Of a DNA stretch of 56,347 nt, positions 1-9,174 are shown one piece after another (within the stretch, counting starts at the first letter, position 1; every line of letters begins with the position of its first letter). Position numbers and translations under genes: made by a program. Source of the stretch: an uncultured Bacteroidota bacterium (GTDB lineage Bacteria > Bacteroidota > Bacteroidia > Flavobacteriales_D > Parvicellaceae); NCBI GenBank assembly GCA_902536695.1, contig CACAYQ010000004.1, positions 1 to 56,347 of the forward strand, given 5' to 3'. The notes under the pieces were generated by a model, which made no database searches, had not been told where the DNA came from, and saw only the letters and a program-made list of their open reading frames with translations.

Positions 1-794
1 TAAAAATAATTGTAGTTGATGATGGTTCAACGGACAAGACAAGAGATATAGCTACTAAATTTGCTGATAAAGTAATAATTCATCCAGTAAATATGGGTTT
101 AGGTGCTGCCACAAGATCAGGTATGCATACATCCTATGAAATGGGAGCTGATATTGCATTTAAAATGGATGCAGATTATCAACATGATCCATATGATATA
201 GAAAAATGTATATTACCAATATTAAAAGAAGAAGCTGATATTGTTTGGGGATCTAGATTTGCGGGTTCAATAAATTATAAAATGCCAACACATAGACATT
301 ATGGCAATTTAGTTTTTAGTTGGCTTATGCGAAAATTAACTTATCCAAATATTACAGATGCTCAAACAGGATTAATGTGCTTTAATAAAAAATATTTATC
401 TAAATTCAAGATTATAGCTAATTACAATCCTCCTCAACAATTATTAATAGATGCACATGCCAAAGGAATGCGATATGTTGAAGTTCCTGTTGTATTTCAT
501 AAAAGAACTACAGGAAAGTCATTTGTTTCTTATAAATATCCATTTAAAGTACTTCCAGCAATTTTTAGAATATTAATTTATGCTAATCCATTAAGAATAT
601 TTGTCCCATTTGGTTTTTTTTTCATATTTATTGCTTTAACAATTGCAATAATTGACTTATATAAATATTTTCTTATAATTGGAACAGATGGATTTAGTCA
701 ACATCCTGTATCTGTTATGTTATTATTTTCTTTTGGTGTACAATCAATTATGTTTGGACTTTTAGCGGATTTAATTATCAAAAGAAGTGAGTAA
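1..794 (+). CDS. Glycosyltransferase family 2 (DPM1-like), 5' end outside window
   Basis: This is the C-terminal part of a GT-A fold glycosyltransferase that probably charges a polyprenyl phosphate with a sugar or transfers a sugar at the inner membrane. The frame is open from base 3, so the gene starts upstream of the window. The family-2 nucleotide-sugar signature VVDDGSTD is read at bases 15-38, and the metal-binding stretch MDADYQHDP follows at about bases 168-194, matching the usual ADGQHDP of DPM1-type enzymes. Two hydrophobic helices fill the C-terminus, roughly bases 590-660 and 705-775, as in membrane-anchored DPM1/GtrB-like enzymes. It overlaps the next gene by 8 bases, so the two are likely co-transcribed. 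The acceptor and sugar cannot be told. The family assignment is firm; the DPM-like role is inferred. Confidence 0.88.
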   Translation, partial: KIIVVDDGSTDKTRDIATKFADKVIIHPVNMGLGAATRSGMHTSYEMGADIAFKMDADYQHDPYDIEKCILPILKEEADIVWGSRFAGSINYKMPTHRHYGNLVFSWLMRKLTYPNITDAQTGLMCFNKKYLSKFKIIANYNPPQQLLIDAHAKGMRYVEVPVVFHKRTTGKSFVSYKYPFKVLPAIFRILIYANPLRIFVPFGFFFIFIALTIAIIDLYKYFLIIGTDGFSQHPVSVMLLFSFGVQSIMFGLLADLIIKRSE

Positions 795-1704
795 TTTTCC
801 TCTTAATATTATTTTTTTTGGTAATGGTCCAAGGGGAGAAGCTTGTTTATTAAAATTAATTTCTGCATCTAAAAAAATTAGTCTAATTATTGGGCATTTT
901 CCAGAGTCATCTATTAAAGATATTGCAAATAAATATAATATTAAATACATATCCCCCAATAAAATAAATACAGATAGCATTAGAGATATCTTAGTTTCTT
1001 ACAAAGCAAATCTATTTATTTTATGTGGTTACAATAAAATTTTAAAACCAATTATATTAGATATTCCATATCACAAAGTAATAAACTGCCATGGAGGCAA
1101 ATTACCAGAATACAGAGGAGCCGCACCAATAAATTGGCAATTAATAAATGGGGAAAGTGAAGTCGGTTTCAGTATTTTGTATGCTGATAAAGGAATTGAT
1201 ACTGGAAGACTCATTAGAACTACGCGTTTTACTATTGATTTTAAAACTGATGCAAATGACCTTGTTTATAAAAGCTTAAGTTGGTTCCCAAAAAACCTAT
1301 TACATGTAATTGACCAGTTAGAGGGTTCTGGAAAAATTATTTCGCAGGAACAAATTGAAAAAGATGCCAAACATTATACAAGAAGATATCCTGAAGACGG
1401 GCTAGTTGATTGGAAAAACAGCACAGATATTGAAATATATAATCTAACAAGAGCACTTGTTAAACCATACCCAGGTGCTTACACATATAACAAAAATAAT
1501 AAAGTAGTTCTTAATAAATTAGAAATATTAGACAAAACCTATATAGGAGTTGCCGGTCGAATTTCAATGGTTAATAAAGAGGGTGTAATTGTAAGTTGTA
1601 AAAATAGATCAATTCTCATTAAGGATATTCTAGTTAAAAACAAAGAAATAAAAGCAAATGAATACTTTAAAACCGGTGATTTATTTAAAAATGAAATTTA
1701 TTAG
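787..1704 (+). CDS. Sugar N-formyltransferase (Fmt/ArnA-N fold)
   Basis: The protein transfers a formyl group from 10-formyltetrahydrofolate, most likely to the amino group of a nucleotide-linked amino sugar given the polysaccharide context. The catalytic triad of the family is present: Asn100 and His102 in NCHGG, and Asp138 in KGIDTG. The folate-site loop LPEYRGAAPINW follows the histidine directly. The C-terminal domain, about residues 205-300, has the OB-fold pattern of the Fmt C-terminus. The length of 305 aa is near that of methionyl-tRNA formyltransferase, which is the alternative identity, but the N-terminal phosphate-binding loop and the location inside a glycan operon favour a sugar substrate. 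The start is GTG at 787, inside the last codons of the upstream glycosyltransferase; no ATG is available nearby. The 3' end overlaps the next gene by 14 bases if that gene begins at 1691. Confidence 0.82.
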   Translation: MSNFPLNIIFFGNGPRGEACLLKLISASKKISLIIGHFPESSIKDIANKYNIKYISPNKINTDSIRDILVSYKANLFILCGYNKILKPIILDIPYHKVINCHGGKLPEYRGAAPINWQLINGESEVGFSILYADKGIDTGRLIRTTRFTIDFKTDANDLVYKSLSWFPKNLLHVIDQLEGSGKIISQEQIEKDAKHYTRRYPEDGLVDWKNSTDIEIYNLTRALVKPYPGAYTYNKNNKVVLNKLEILDKTYIGVAGRISMVNKEGVIVSCKNRSILIKDILVKNKEIKANEYFKTGDLFKNEIY

Positions 1705-3232
1705 TAAATTAAAAATTTTCCACTTTTTACTTTTATTAATAATTCTTATAAGGGTATTTTTTTATTTATTTTTTGATGCTATGCCATTTATAGGCTTTGA
1801 TTCATTTAGCTACCTAGGTATTTCACTTGAAATGGATAATGGTAATTTGCCTAATTTTGGTATTAGAACACCTATTTACCCACTTCTACTTCATTTTTTA
1901 AACTTAAGCAAAAACATTAGCTTAATACCTGTTTTTCAAAGCTTATTCACTGTTTTATCATTTACTTTCTGTTACAGGCTTCTTTCTAAAAATAAAAGTA
2001 AATTAACAAATTATTTTATGTTGGCATACACCATTTTTTGTCTGTCACCCTTTTGGCTAACTTATGAGTTTTCAATTCTGACTGAATGTATTTTTATAAA
2101 CATTCAAATTCTTTTAACAGCAAGTTTTATTTTAAATATAGAAAAACAAAAATATTATGTTTTATCATCTTCTTTAACAATCATATTATTTCTAATAAGA
2201 CCAGTAGGTATTTACACATTTATTATTATTAGTATACTAGCAATTATTCTTTTTAGAGACAATAAAAAATCTTCATTAAAATTGATCACTCCAATTTTTT
2301 TAGGATGTATTTTTTTAGCATCTTATAATTTTTCAACAATTGGCAAATTTTCAATTACCCCTTTCTCAGGAATAAATACTTTGGGGGTTGTAATGTGCTT
2401 AATTAAGGAAAGTGATAAAAAACTTTTTAATGATGAACATATACAAAACTCCTTAAAAAATGTTACACAATTAAAAAATGACAATAAGTGGTACTCTGTA
2501 AATAAAATTGTTACAAATTACTGTCACCAATATCATGAAGGTCAAGCAAAAGTTGGTCCATCATTATGGAGGTTTCATAAAAAAACAAATGATGATCCTT
2601 ACATTATATTACCAAAAGTTATTGATGATGTTAAATTAATATCTAACATAGTTATTACTAAAAATATGTTCAACTATATAAAATTTATAATTTATAATTT
2701 TATTAACCATTTTTATAATATAACTTCTCAAAGAGGTGTATATAGCTATGATATTCTTTCACAAAGAAAAGATTATTTATCATGGAAAAGTTATAATTAT
2801 CACTATGATTGGATGGATAAAAGAATTGTAAATCAATTAGGTGGTATCAAAAAAGAATTGATAGATAAAACAATGAAAAGTAAAATTGAGCTTATTTATT
2901 GGGAGAAAGGCCATAAGGTAATGTTAGTGATAGAAAAGTTAATGAATTTTTTAACCAATAACATTTTATGGTTTATTCTTTTATTAGCAGCAATATTCAA
3001 GGTTATATCTAATGTAATACGTAAGAAAAAATTAATCCCACAATTAGTATCAGTTATACTTGTGCTTTTTATATTCGGAAATGGTTCATTAGTATCACTT
3101 CTTGAACCTACATTAGATAGATACAGTATGACAACATTTTTCCATTGCTATCTTTTAATCTTTATATGTTTTGATGAATATTTTATTAAACTTAAAAGTA
3201 AATTATCTAATTTTAATAAAATTTTAAGGTAA
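1691..3232 (+). CDS. GT-C type polytopic membrane glycosyltransferase (ArnT/PMT-like)
   Basis: This is a 513-residue integral membrane protein with about ten hydrophobic segments. The N-terminal region has the GT-C hallmarks: an acidic first periplasmic loop (GFDSFSYLGIS, where the Asp is the likely catalytic base) and the RTPIYPLLL motif before the next helix. Such enzymes transfer a sugar from a polyprenyl-phosphate carrier on the periplasmic face, which fits the GT2 polyprenol-phosphate synthase-like gene two genes upstream. ATG at 1691 is preferred over an in-frame upstream start at 1658 because it immediately precedes a basic, hydrophobic leader and reduces the overlap with the formyltransferase. 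The stop lies 14 bases from the stop of the convergent methyltransferase. The substrate is unknown. Confidence 0.75.
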   Translation: MKFISKLKIFHFLLLLIILIRVFFYLFFDAMPFIGFDSFSYLGISLEMDNGNLPNFGIRTPIYPLLLHFLNLSKNISLIPVFQSLFTVLSFTFCYRLLSKNKSKLTNYFMLAYTIFCLSPFWLTYEFSILTECIFINIQILLTASFILNIEKQKYYVLSSSLTIILFLIRPVGIYTFIIISILAIILFRDNKKSSLKLITPIFLGCIFLASYNFSTIGKFSITPFSGINTLGVVMCLIKESDKKLFNDEHIQNSLKNVTQLKNDNKWYSVNKIVTNYCHQYHEGQAKVGPSLWRFHKKTNDDPYIILPKVIDDVKLISNIVITKNMFNYIKFIIYNFINHFYNITSQRGVYSYDILSQRKDYLSWKSYNYHYDWMDKRIVNQLGGIKKELIDKTMKSKIELIYWEKGHKVMLVIEKLMNFLTNNILWFILLLAAIFKVISNVIRKKKLIPQLVSVILVLFIFGNGSLVSLLEPTLDRYSMTTFFHCYLLIFICFDEYFIKLKSKLSNFNKILR

Positions 3233-3246
3233 TTCACAAAAAGTAT

Positions 3247-4035
3247 TTAAAGCTTTTTCCCACTTATTCTCCAAGACACTCCGGCATAGTTGCTAATTTG
3301 AACATCTTCATATCCATTCACATTGTACCATTTAAGCAAATCTTCTTTAGGAATAAATACTTGTTGATGTGCATTTAATTTATCATGAATATTTAAAGCA
3401 TTTCTTTTAAAAGACATTTTTCTAGAGTTTCTAAAATAATCATAATAAGGCATAAAATGAAAAATGGGAATTCTGTAAATAATGTGTGAAAATGGATAAA
3501 TTAAAAAATTAATTAATAATGAAAGCCTCCAAATCAAATTATGACTAGCATTTTTTAGAAATAATTGACGTAATGGCTCTATAATTGTCCTCATTAAAAA
3601 ATTTCCTTCCTTCGAATATACCCATAACACCATTATTCCATTATTTTTTAATTGTTTAGTTAAGTTTTCAAAAGTAATTTCTGGAACATCTGTATGATGC
3701 AAAACACCAACACAAATAACAACATCAAATTTTTCTTTAAAACTTACTTCTGCTAAATCTCCTTCAATATATTCAACTTTTTCAGAAAATTCTTTAGTTC
3801 TTTTTTTTGTTACTTCAATTGCTTCTAAATCAACACAAGTAACTTTATTCGCATATTTAGCTATGAGTTTAGTTTGAACACCTCCACCAGATCCAGCTTC
3901 AAGTACATTCTTACCTAAGCAAAGAGATTCGTAAGTAAAAGGCTTTATCCAGTCATGATATAGAAAAATTGCACTTTCTGAAGATTCAGACTGTAAGTCA
4001 TGTTGTAGCTTCCAATTAATTGTTGCTCTTTTCAA
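3247..4035 (-). CDS. Class I SAM-dependent methyltransferase
   Basis: This is a Rossmann-fold methyltransferase of 262 aa. Motif I is seen as LEAGSGGG at residues 45-52, the acidic ribose-binding residue in CVDLEA about 20 residues later, and motif post-II as FDVVICVGVLHH near residue 105, typical of UbiG/methyltransferase-11 proteins. A hydrophobic stretch around residues 165-190 may give a membrane association. It probably methylates a sugar or lipid-linked intermediate of the surrounding locus; the substrate is unknown. The start is TTG at 4035, because an in-frame TAA sits directly upstream. It is one of few minus-strand genes in this part of the locus and is followed on its upstream side by a 282-base divergent intergenic stretch. 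Confidence 0.8.
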   Translation of the reverse strand: MKRATINWKLQHDLQSESSESAIFLYHDWIKPFTYESLCLGKNVLEAGSGGGVQTKLIAKYANKVTCVDLEAIEVTKKRTKEFSEKVEYIEGDLAEVSFKEKFDVVICVGVLHHTDVPEITFENLTKQLKNNGIMVLWVYSKEGNFLMRTIIEPLRQLFLKNASHNLIWRLSLLINFLIYPFSHIIYRIPIFHFMPYYDYFRNSRKMSFKRNALNIHDKLNAHQQVFIPKEDLLKWYNVNGYEDVQISNYAGVSWRISGKKL

Positions 4036-4317
4036 TTAATAATTTTTAGAATACTCTCTAAAATTACACTTATAAATTAATATATTGTTGATAGTATAAA
4101 TAAAATTTTACGAAAAAATTGTCATAAAACAACTTTTGAATATTTTAATTTTTAATAATTACAATGGTAGATAATTCACTTTTCGTTAGTAATATAATTA
4201 ACGACGATTTACAGTAGAAAAACAAATATAAAACATTGATTTTTTAAACTTTGTAAGTTAATATGTCCTTCTTGGGAACTCACCTTATATATTTACATAA
4301 ATATTATTTAAATATAA
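4036..4317. other. Divergent intergenic region, no gene seen
   Basis: This 282-base AT-rich gap separates the minus-strand methyltransferase from the plus-strand MBOAT gene and must carry the promoters of both. No open frame of note, tRNA or strong inverted repeat was found. A near-match to the Bacteroidota -7 element (TATATTTA, one mismatch from TAnnTTTG) lies at 4288-4295 ahead of the MBOAT gene, but no TTG is found at the proper distance, so no promoter is called. Confidence 0.5.
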
Positions 4318-5763
4318 ATGCTATTTAATTCTATCGATTTTGCTATTTTTTTGCCAATTGTATTTATTTTATATTGGTTTGTAACAAAGAAAAGTTTACA
4401 GCTTCAAAATATCCTTTTAATAATAGCAAGCTATATATTTTATGGATGGTGGGATTGGTGTTTTTTGTCATTAATTGCATTTAGCTCTTTTGTCGATTAT
4501 CTAATAGGGATACAACTCAGTAAAACAGAAGCAACAGAAAAAAGAAAATTGCTGCTCCTAACAAGCATATTGGTAAATATTGGCTTTCTTGGATTCTTTA
4601 AATACTTCAACTTTTTTGCAGAAAATTTCGCCAGTGCATTTACCCTGTTAGGTGGAAATTTTGAGGCTTCAAGACTTGATATAATCCTTCCTGTTGGAAT
4701 TAGCTTTTACACCTTCCAAACATTAAGTTACTCAATAGATGTTTACAATAAAAAGCTTGAACCAACATCAGATATCATTTCATTCTTTGCCTTTGTTAGC
4801 TTTTTTCCACAACTAGTAGCAGGACCAATTGAAAGAGCTACAAACCTTCTTCCTCAATTTTACATAAAAAGAAAATTTCAATACCATAAAGCTGTTGATG
4901 GTATGAGACAAATTTTATGGGGTTTATTCAAAAAAATCGTAATTGCAGATAACTGCGCTGAATTGGCCAACGAAATATTTAATAATTATAGCGATCATTC
5001 TTCAGCCTCATTAGCTTTAGGAGCAATATTTTTTACTTTTCAGATATATGGTGATTTCTCAGGATATTCAGATATAGCTATAGGAACAGCTAGATTATTT
5101 GGTTTTAATTTAATGCAAAATTTTTCCTTCCCATATTTCTCCAGAGACATTGCAGAGTTTTGGAGAAGATGGCACATTTCACTATCAACATGGTTTAGAG
5201 ATTATCTATACATACCATTAGGAGGAAGCAAAGGCAGGATTTGGATGAAAGTAAAAAATACTTTTATCATATTTATTGTAAGTGGTTTTTGGCATGGTGC
5301 TAATTGGAAATTTGTAGTTTGGGGAGCATTAAACGCATTGTACTTTCTTCCTCTGCTTTTAACAAATAAGAATAGAAAAAATTTAAATACTGTAGCTGTG
5401 GGAAAATGGCTACCCTCATTTAGAGAATTATTAAGTATGTCTATTACATTTATGTTAACAGTTTTCGCATGGATTTTTTTTAGAGCTGAAAACTTAAACC
5501 ATGCATTTGAATATTTATTAAATCTTTTTAGTAATCCGGAAACCTTTTTTATTTTAAAATCATATTCACCTCACAAATTAATAATTTTAATATTATGTGT
5601 ATTTATTTTAATAGAATGGGTTGGAAGAAATGATAAATATGCTTTAGAGAAATTAGGATTTAGGCGTAATAAAAAATTTAGATATTTACTTTATTATATG
5701 TTGATGTTTTCAATTTTTTGGTTTGGTGGGAAATCACAAGAATTCATTTATTTTCAGTTTTAA
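4318..5763 (+). CDS. MBOAT-family O-acyltransferase (AlgI/PatA-like)
   Basis: This polytopic membrane enzyme moves an acyl group, usually acetyl, across the inner membrane for O-acetylation of an exported glycan. The 481-residue length is standard for AlgI. The family signatures are intact: EFWRRWHISLSTWFRDYLY at residues 280-298 and the catalytic histidine His326 in SGFWHGANW. A PQLVAGPIERA stretch at 165-174 is also typical. The downstream gene encodes an SGNH protein, the normal partner that places the acyl group on the periplasmic glycan, and begins five bases after this stop. The start ATG at 4318 opens the conserved N-terminus (LFNSIDFAIFLPIVF). Acetyl as the donor group is inferred from the family. 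Confidence 0.93.
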   Translation: MLFNSIDFAIFLPIVFILYWFVTKKSLQLQNILLIIASYIFYGWWDWCFLSLIAFSSFVDYLIGIQLSKTEATEKRKLLLLTSILVNIGFLGFFKYFNFFAENFASAFTLLGGNFEASRLDIILPVGISFYTFQTLSYSIDVYNKKLEPTSDIISFFAFVSFFPQLVAGPIERATNLLPQFYIKRKFQYHKAVDGMRQILWGLFKKIVIADNCAELANEIFNNYSDHSSASLALGAIFFTFQIYGDFSGYSDIAIGTARLFGFNLMQNFSFPYFSRDIAEFWRRWHISLSTWFRDYLYIPLGGSKGRIWMKVKNTFIIFIVSGFWHGANWKFVVWGALNALYFLPLLLTNKNRKNLNTVAVGKWLPSFRELLSMSITFMLTVFAWIFFRAENLNHAFEYLLNLFSNPETFFILKSYSPHKLIILILCVFILIEWVGRNDKYALEKLGFRRNKKFRYLLYYMLMFSIFWFGGKSQEFIYFQF

Positions 5764-5767
5764 AAAA

Positions 5768-6637
5768 ATGAAAAAATTTATTTTAAATCTCTTAATATTC
5801 TTGTTTATTCTATTTATTTATATGGGACTTAATGTATTAGTTAATTTTATTATTTGGAAAAATCAAAAACCCCCTTTAAAAGAAGCAACCACAATTATTG
5901 CAGGAGATTCACATCCCATGACTTCGCTAAACCCAAAACTTTTATATAATACTATTAACATATCACAGGGCGCAGAACCTTATGTATTAACTTATTGGAA
6001 ATTAAAAGAAATATTAATGTTAAATAAAATTGACACTTTAATTTTAGGTTTTGCTCCTCACAATATTTCAGAATTTAATGATAAAAAATTTTTAAATAAA
6101 TTTTATTCAAATGAAATGTTTAAAAGAAGTTATTTCATCGGAGAATTCATTGAAACTAATAATTTAATTGAATTTGATAAAAAAGAATTAATAAATGTTT
6201 TTATAAGAAATACATGCTTATTTCCAAAGTTAAATCATATTAATTATTTGGGAAATTACGACTCTATTAATGAATCAAATCTTTCTAATTTACATTCAGA
6301 TGTAAAACGACATTATTATGATAAAAATATCAAATTAGGAGTTTCAAAAATATCAGTTAAATATCTCAATCGAATAATTCAAATCTGTAATAAAAATAAT
6401 ATTGAAATACTTTTAATAAGTAATCCTGTGCATTTAAATTACTACAAAAAAATTCCAAAAATGATAATTAAAGAATATGATAATTTAAAAAAAGAATTTG
6501 CTAATAAGAAAATATTTGTATTTGATAGAACAGATTTTTTTTATGATGATTCACTCTATGCTAATTCTGATCATTTAAATTATAATGGATCTATAATTTT
6601 TACAAAACAATTTAAAAAAGCAAAAAATGACTTTTAA
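5768..6637 (+). CDS. SGNH-like periplasmic O-acyltransferase partner of MBOAT
   Basis: This 289-residue protein has one N-terminal membrane anchor (residues 1-30) and a periplasmic SGNH-type domain. The block I motif is AGDSHP at residues 45-50, in which Ser48 would be the nucleophile, and the C-terminal SDHLNYNG supplies the Asp and His of the triad. It is the expected second component of an MBOAT acetylation system, comparable in role to AlgX/AlgJ, and acts after the membrane enzyme. ATG at 5768 is chosen because it starts a positively charged hydrophobic leader; an in-frame upstream start at 5723 would overlap the MBOAT gene. Sequence identity to named families is low, so the assignment rests on motifs and position. 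Confidence 0.72.
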   Translation: MKKFILNLLIFLFILFIYMGLNVLVNFIIWKNQKPPLKEATTIIAGDSHPMTSLNPKLLYNTINISQGAEPYVLTYWKLKEILMLNKIDTLILGFAPHNISEFNDKKFLNKFYSNEMFKRSYFIGEFIETNNLIEFDKKELINVFIRNTCLFPKLNHINYLGNYDSINESNLSNLHSDVKRHYYDKNIKLGVSKISVKYLNRIIQICNKNNIEILLISNPVHLNYYKKIPKMIIKEYDNLKKEFANKKIFVFDRTDFFYDDSLYANSDHLNYNGSIIFTKQFKKAKNDF

Positions 6638-6750
6638 AAAATTTATCATTCCTCATTAGAAGTATATTATATTTAAAGTCAATTTTAAATAACAGATTTG
6701 AAAGCATTGAATTTTTAGATTTTAAAGATTTTGTATTAAAAAATAAAGAA

Positions 6751-7150
6751 AATAGATGCTTTTATTAGTGGCAAAAAATTAAACAATGGTGTTTATAGAA
6801 ATGAAGAAGGTATTCAAATATTACCTATAACTGAAATAATTTCTGAGGATGAATTCTTTGATTTCGAGGCTAAATATAAAGGCCAATCTAACGAAGTTAC
6901 TCCCGCTAACATCTCCAATAATTTGAGTAAGAGAATTAAAGATTTAACTTTTAGGATTTTTGACATTTTTGGCATGAAGGGGATAGCGAGAATGTAATAA
7001 ATAGTTAATGAAGAGGGAATACCTTTTTTGATAGAGATTAATTCAGTGCCTGGCATGAGTAAGGAAAGTATTGTGCCGCAGATGGCTTATATTGATAAAG
7101 TAAATTTGGGAAAATTATTCAAAAAAATATTAGAAACGAATATTACTTAA
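6751..7150 (+). pseudogene. Remnant of D-alanine--D-alanine ligase-type ATP-grasp gene
   Basis: A single reading frame from about 6751 to 7150 encodes the C-terminal part of a Ddl-type ATP-grasp ligase. Visible family blocks are NGVYR, LPITEIISEDEFFDFEAKY, EVTPANIS, then GIARM, two tandem stop codons at 6997-7002, and after them EEGIPFLIEINSVPGMSK and ESIVPQ. The stops fall where functional Ddl has the RxDFI metal-binding segment. The N-terminal half is missing: upstream bases to 6638 hold only short broken frames with possible scraps in another frame. The stretch is flanked by the SGNH gene and, tail to tail with an 8-base overlap, the FkbM gene. Normal peptidoglycan ddl is probably elsewhere; this copy looks like an acquired or duplicated gene decaying in the locus. 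Confidence 0.78.
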
Positions 7151-8048
7151 TTAGGGATTCTATTTCAAATAATTTTTGCTTATGAATGATTAAATAATTA
7201 AAGTAATATGGTGGTTTTTGGAAATATTTAATTCTTTCTAATTTTATTAATGAATCATTTTTCAACAAAAAACAAAACCAGTCTTCGTTAAAAAAAGAAT
7301 GAATTTTGTTAGCAATTTCTACACTTAAAATCTCAATTATAATCATAGGCTTAAAAATATCTAATGAGAATTTCATTCCATATAAAACTTCTGGTTCGTG
7401 CATCTCAACATCAATTTTAATCAAATCAACATTATCTATTCCATTTTTCTCGATGTAATAATCGAATGTATTTACTTTAACTTGGTACTCCATAATTTTA
7501 CCATTATATCCGTCCCAGTCCTTTAACATCAAGTTGGAAAGTGATGCGCTAGTTTGATTTTCATCGGGGACATCATAAAATATTGACTTGCCATTTTCAT
7601 TAGATAATGCTATTTTTTCACAATTAATATCAAATCCATTAATTTCATTATTTGTCAATAGTTTTTCGAATGTGTTTTTTGAAGGTTCAAATGCATACAG
7701 TAATGATTTAGAATTTGCAGCTTTGGCAACTAAACTATAAATACCAGTATTAGCTCCAATATCAAAAATCACTCTTTCTTTTTGAACTAGATATTCGAAT
7801 AAAAAACCAGTTTCTCTTTCCCAAGAATTAAATAGTCCTTTCCAAAATATTTCATTTTCAATAGTACCACCAAAAGCTTTCATTTTGAAGTTTTTTTTTG
7901 ATGATAAATACACATTGAAAGTACCTTTTATTTTTAAGTCTTTATAAAATTTATCAATTGGGAAAAAAGGTGTTTTTTTGAGTAAATGAAAAAAGAAGTT
8001 CCATTTAGGAATTAAAAATAAAATAAATTTATACACAAAACTTTTCAT
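7143..8048 (-). CDS. FkbM family methyltransferase
   Basis: FkbM-type enzymes O-methylate sugars and polyketides and are common in surface-glycan loci. The SAM-binding core is visible as VIFDIGANTGIYS near residues 93-105, the acidic ribose contact in YAFEPS, and the family-typical IKIDVEMHEPEVLYGM near residue 210. The ATG at 8048 gives 301 residues; a TTG four codons upstream at 8060 is possible. The protein ends in a short basic tail. It is transcribed opposite to most of the locus and its last codons overlap the decayed ATP-grasp remnant. Its upstream side is a 269-base gap shared with the ABC exporter operon. Confidence 0.88.
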   Translation of the reverse strand: MKSFVYKFILFLIPKWNFFFHLLKKTPFFPIDKFYKDLKIKGTFNVYLSSKKNFKMKAFGGTIENEIFWKGLFNSWERETGFLFEYLVQKERVIFDIGANTGIYSLVAKAANSKSLLYAFEPSKNTFEKLLTNNEINGFDINCEKIALSNENGKSIFYDVPDENQTSASLSNLMLKDWDGYNGKIMEYQVKVNTFDYYIEKNGIDNVDLIKIDVEMHEPEVLYGMKFSLDIFKPMIIIEILSVEIANKIHSFFNEDWFCFLLKNDSLIKLERIKYFQKPPYYFNYLIIHKQKLFEIESLIK

Positions 8049-8279
8049 TACAATTATCAATTCATATAAACAACTCTTAATCTAATGTAATTTTTTTAAT
8101 ATTTTATATCAATAAAACAGAACAGTTTTGAGATAATGAAGAAAAATCCAAATGTATTTAGGCTGAACAGCACTCATAAAGTTAGAAAGTTATGGTTTAA
8201 ATTGAAAACCAATATATAATCGCTTTTAGAAATCATGTATAACACATTTGTAAATATAATAGAAAGTACAACTATATGA

Positions 8280-8312
8280 TTTGTAATTAGGTTGTTTATA
8301 ATAATATATTTG
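8280..8312 (+). promoter_or_regulatory. Candidate Bacteroidota promoter for wzm-wzt operon
   Basis: The -7 element TATATTTG (8305-8312) matches the Bacteroidota primary-sigma consensus TAnnTTTG exactly. TTTG at 8280-8283 lies 21 bases upstream, within the accepted spacing for the -33 element. Transcription would start near 8319, about ten bases before the ATG at 8330. The position, in the only sizeable gap before the exporter genes, supports it. There is no experimental evidence. Confidence 0.5.
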
Positions 8313-8329
8313 CAGGTTAATGATATTCG

Positions 8330-9163
8330 ATGTCTGAAAACAAAATTATAATAAAATCATCTAAGGGAATTCCAAAGCTAGAACTTAAAGAACTAGTTCA
8401 GTATAAAGATCTTTTTCTGCTTTTAGCCTACAGAGACTACAGAGTAAGATATGCTCAAACTTTTCTCGGGTTTTTATGGGCGTTTATTCAGCCATTTGCT
8501 ACACTATTGATTTTTACTTTAGTTTTCAGTAAAGCTGCTAAGGTAGATACTGGAGAAATACCTTATCCTTTATTTGCTATTTGTGGAATGGCGGGATGGA
8601 CATTTTTTGCTTTTGTTCTCAGTAATTCTGGAAATTCGATTATTGGAGCTCAACAAATGATTCAAAAAATTTACTTTCCTAAGTTAATTATACCCATGGC
8701 AAAAGCCATTGTCGGATTTGTTGATTTTGGGATTGCACTACTTTTTATCATTTGCATTTGTATTTATTATCAATTTATTCCTTCATCAAATATAATCTTT
8801 CTTCCAATCTTTATTTTAATGACGATTTTAGCCTCTTTAACATTTGGTATTTGGCTTAGTGCCTTAACTATTAGATTCCGAGATTTTCAACACGTAGTTC
8901 CTTTTTTAGTTCAATTTGGTTTGTATGCCACACCAATAGGATACCCTGCGGAATTAATTACAAATAGTTTACCAAACTGGGCTTCATTAATTTATTTTCT
9001 AAATCCTATGGCTGGATTAGTTGAAGGCTTCAGATGGAGTATTATTGGAGGAGCTTCACCAAATGAGTTTGCATATGTTTCTTTTTTAGTAACAATAATA
9101 TTATTTGTATTAGGGTTATTTTACTTTAAAAAAGTTGAAGAAGTAATGGCAGATATTGTATAA
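8330..9163 (+). CDS. wzm: ABC-2 type polysaccharide export permease (Wzm)
   Basis: This is the membrane subunit of an ABC exporter that moves an undecaprenyl-linked, finished polysaccharide across the inner membrane. The 277-residue protein has an N-terminal cytoplasmic amphipathic segment, then about six transmembrane helices. The sequence [21 protein letters not shown] at about residues 37-57 (shown here in full as the coupling and first membrane region) is diagnostic for TagG/Wzm permeases, and the C-terminal [13 protein letters not shown] is also conserved. It starts with ATG at 8330 behind a good promoter candidate. The gene is followed after 11 bases by the matching ATPase. It carries no obvious defect. 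Confidence 0.92.
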   Translation: MSENKIIIKSSKGIPKLELKELVQYKDLFLLLAYRDYRVRYAQTFLGFLWAFIQPFATLLIFTLVFSKAAKVDTGEIPYPLFAICGMAGWTFFAFVLSNSGNSIIGAQQMIQKIYFPKLIIPMAKAIVGFVDFGIALLFIICICIYYQFIPSSNIIFLPIFILMTILASLTFGIWLSALTIRFRDFQHVVPFLVQFGLYATPIGYPAELITNSLPNWASLIYFLNPMAGLVEGFRWSIIGGASPNEFAYVSFLVTIILFVLGLFYFKKVEEVMADIV

Positions 9164-9174
9164 AAATCAAAAAG

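Noticed and set aside
1658-1690. Upstream start for the GT-C gene
   Set aside because: It would overlap the formyltransferase further and adds a non-conserved leader before a normal membrane start.
6814-7056. Open minus-strand frame of 80 codons
   Set aside because: It is antisense to the Ddl remnant, whose plus-strand frame shows unmistakable family motifs.
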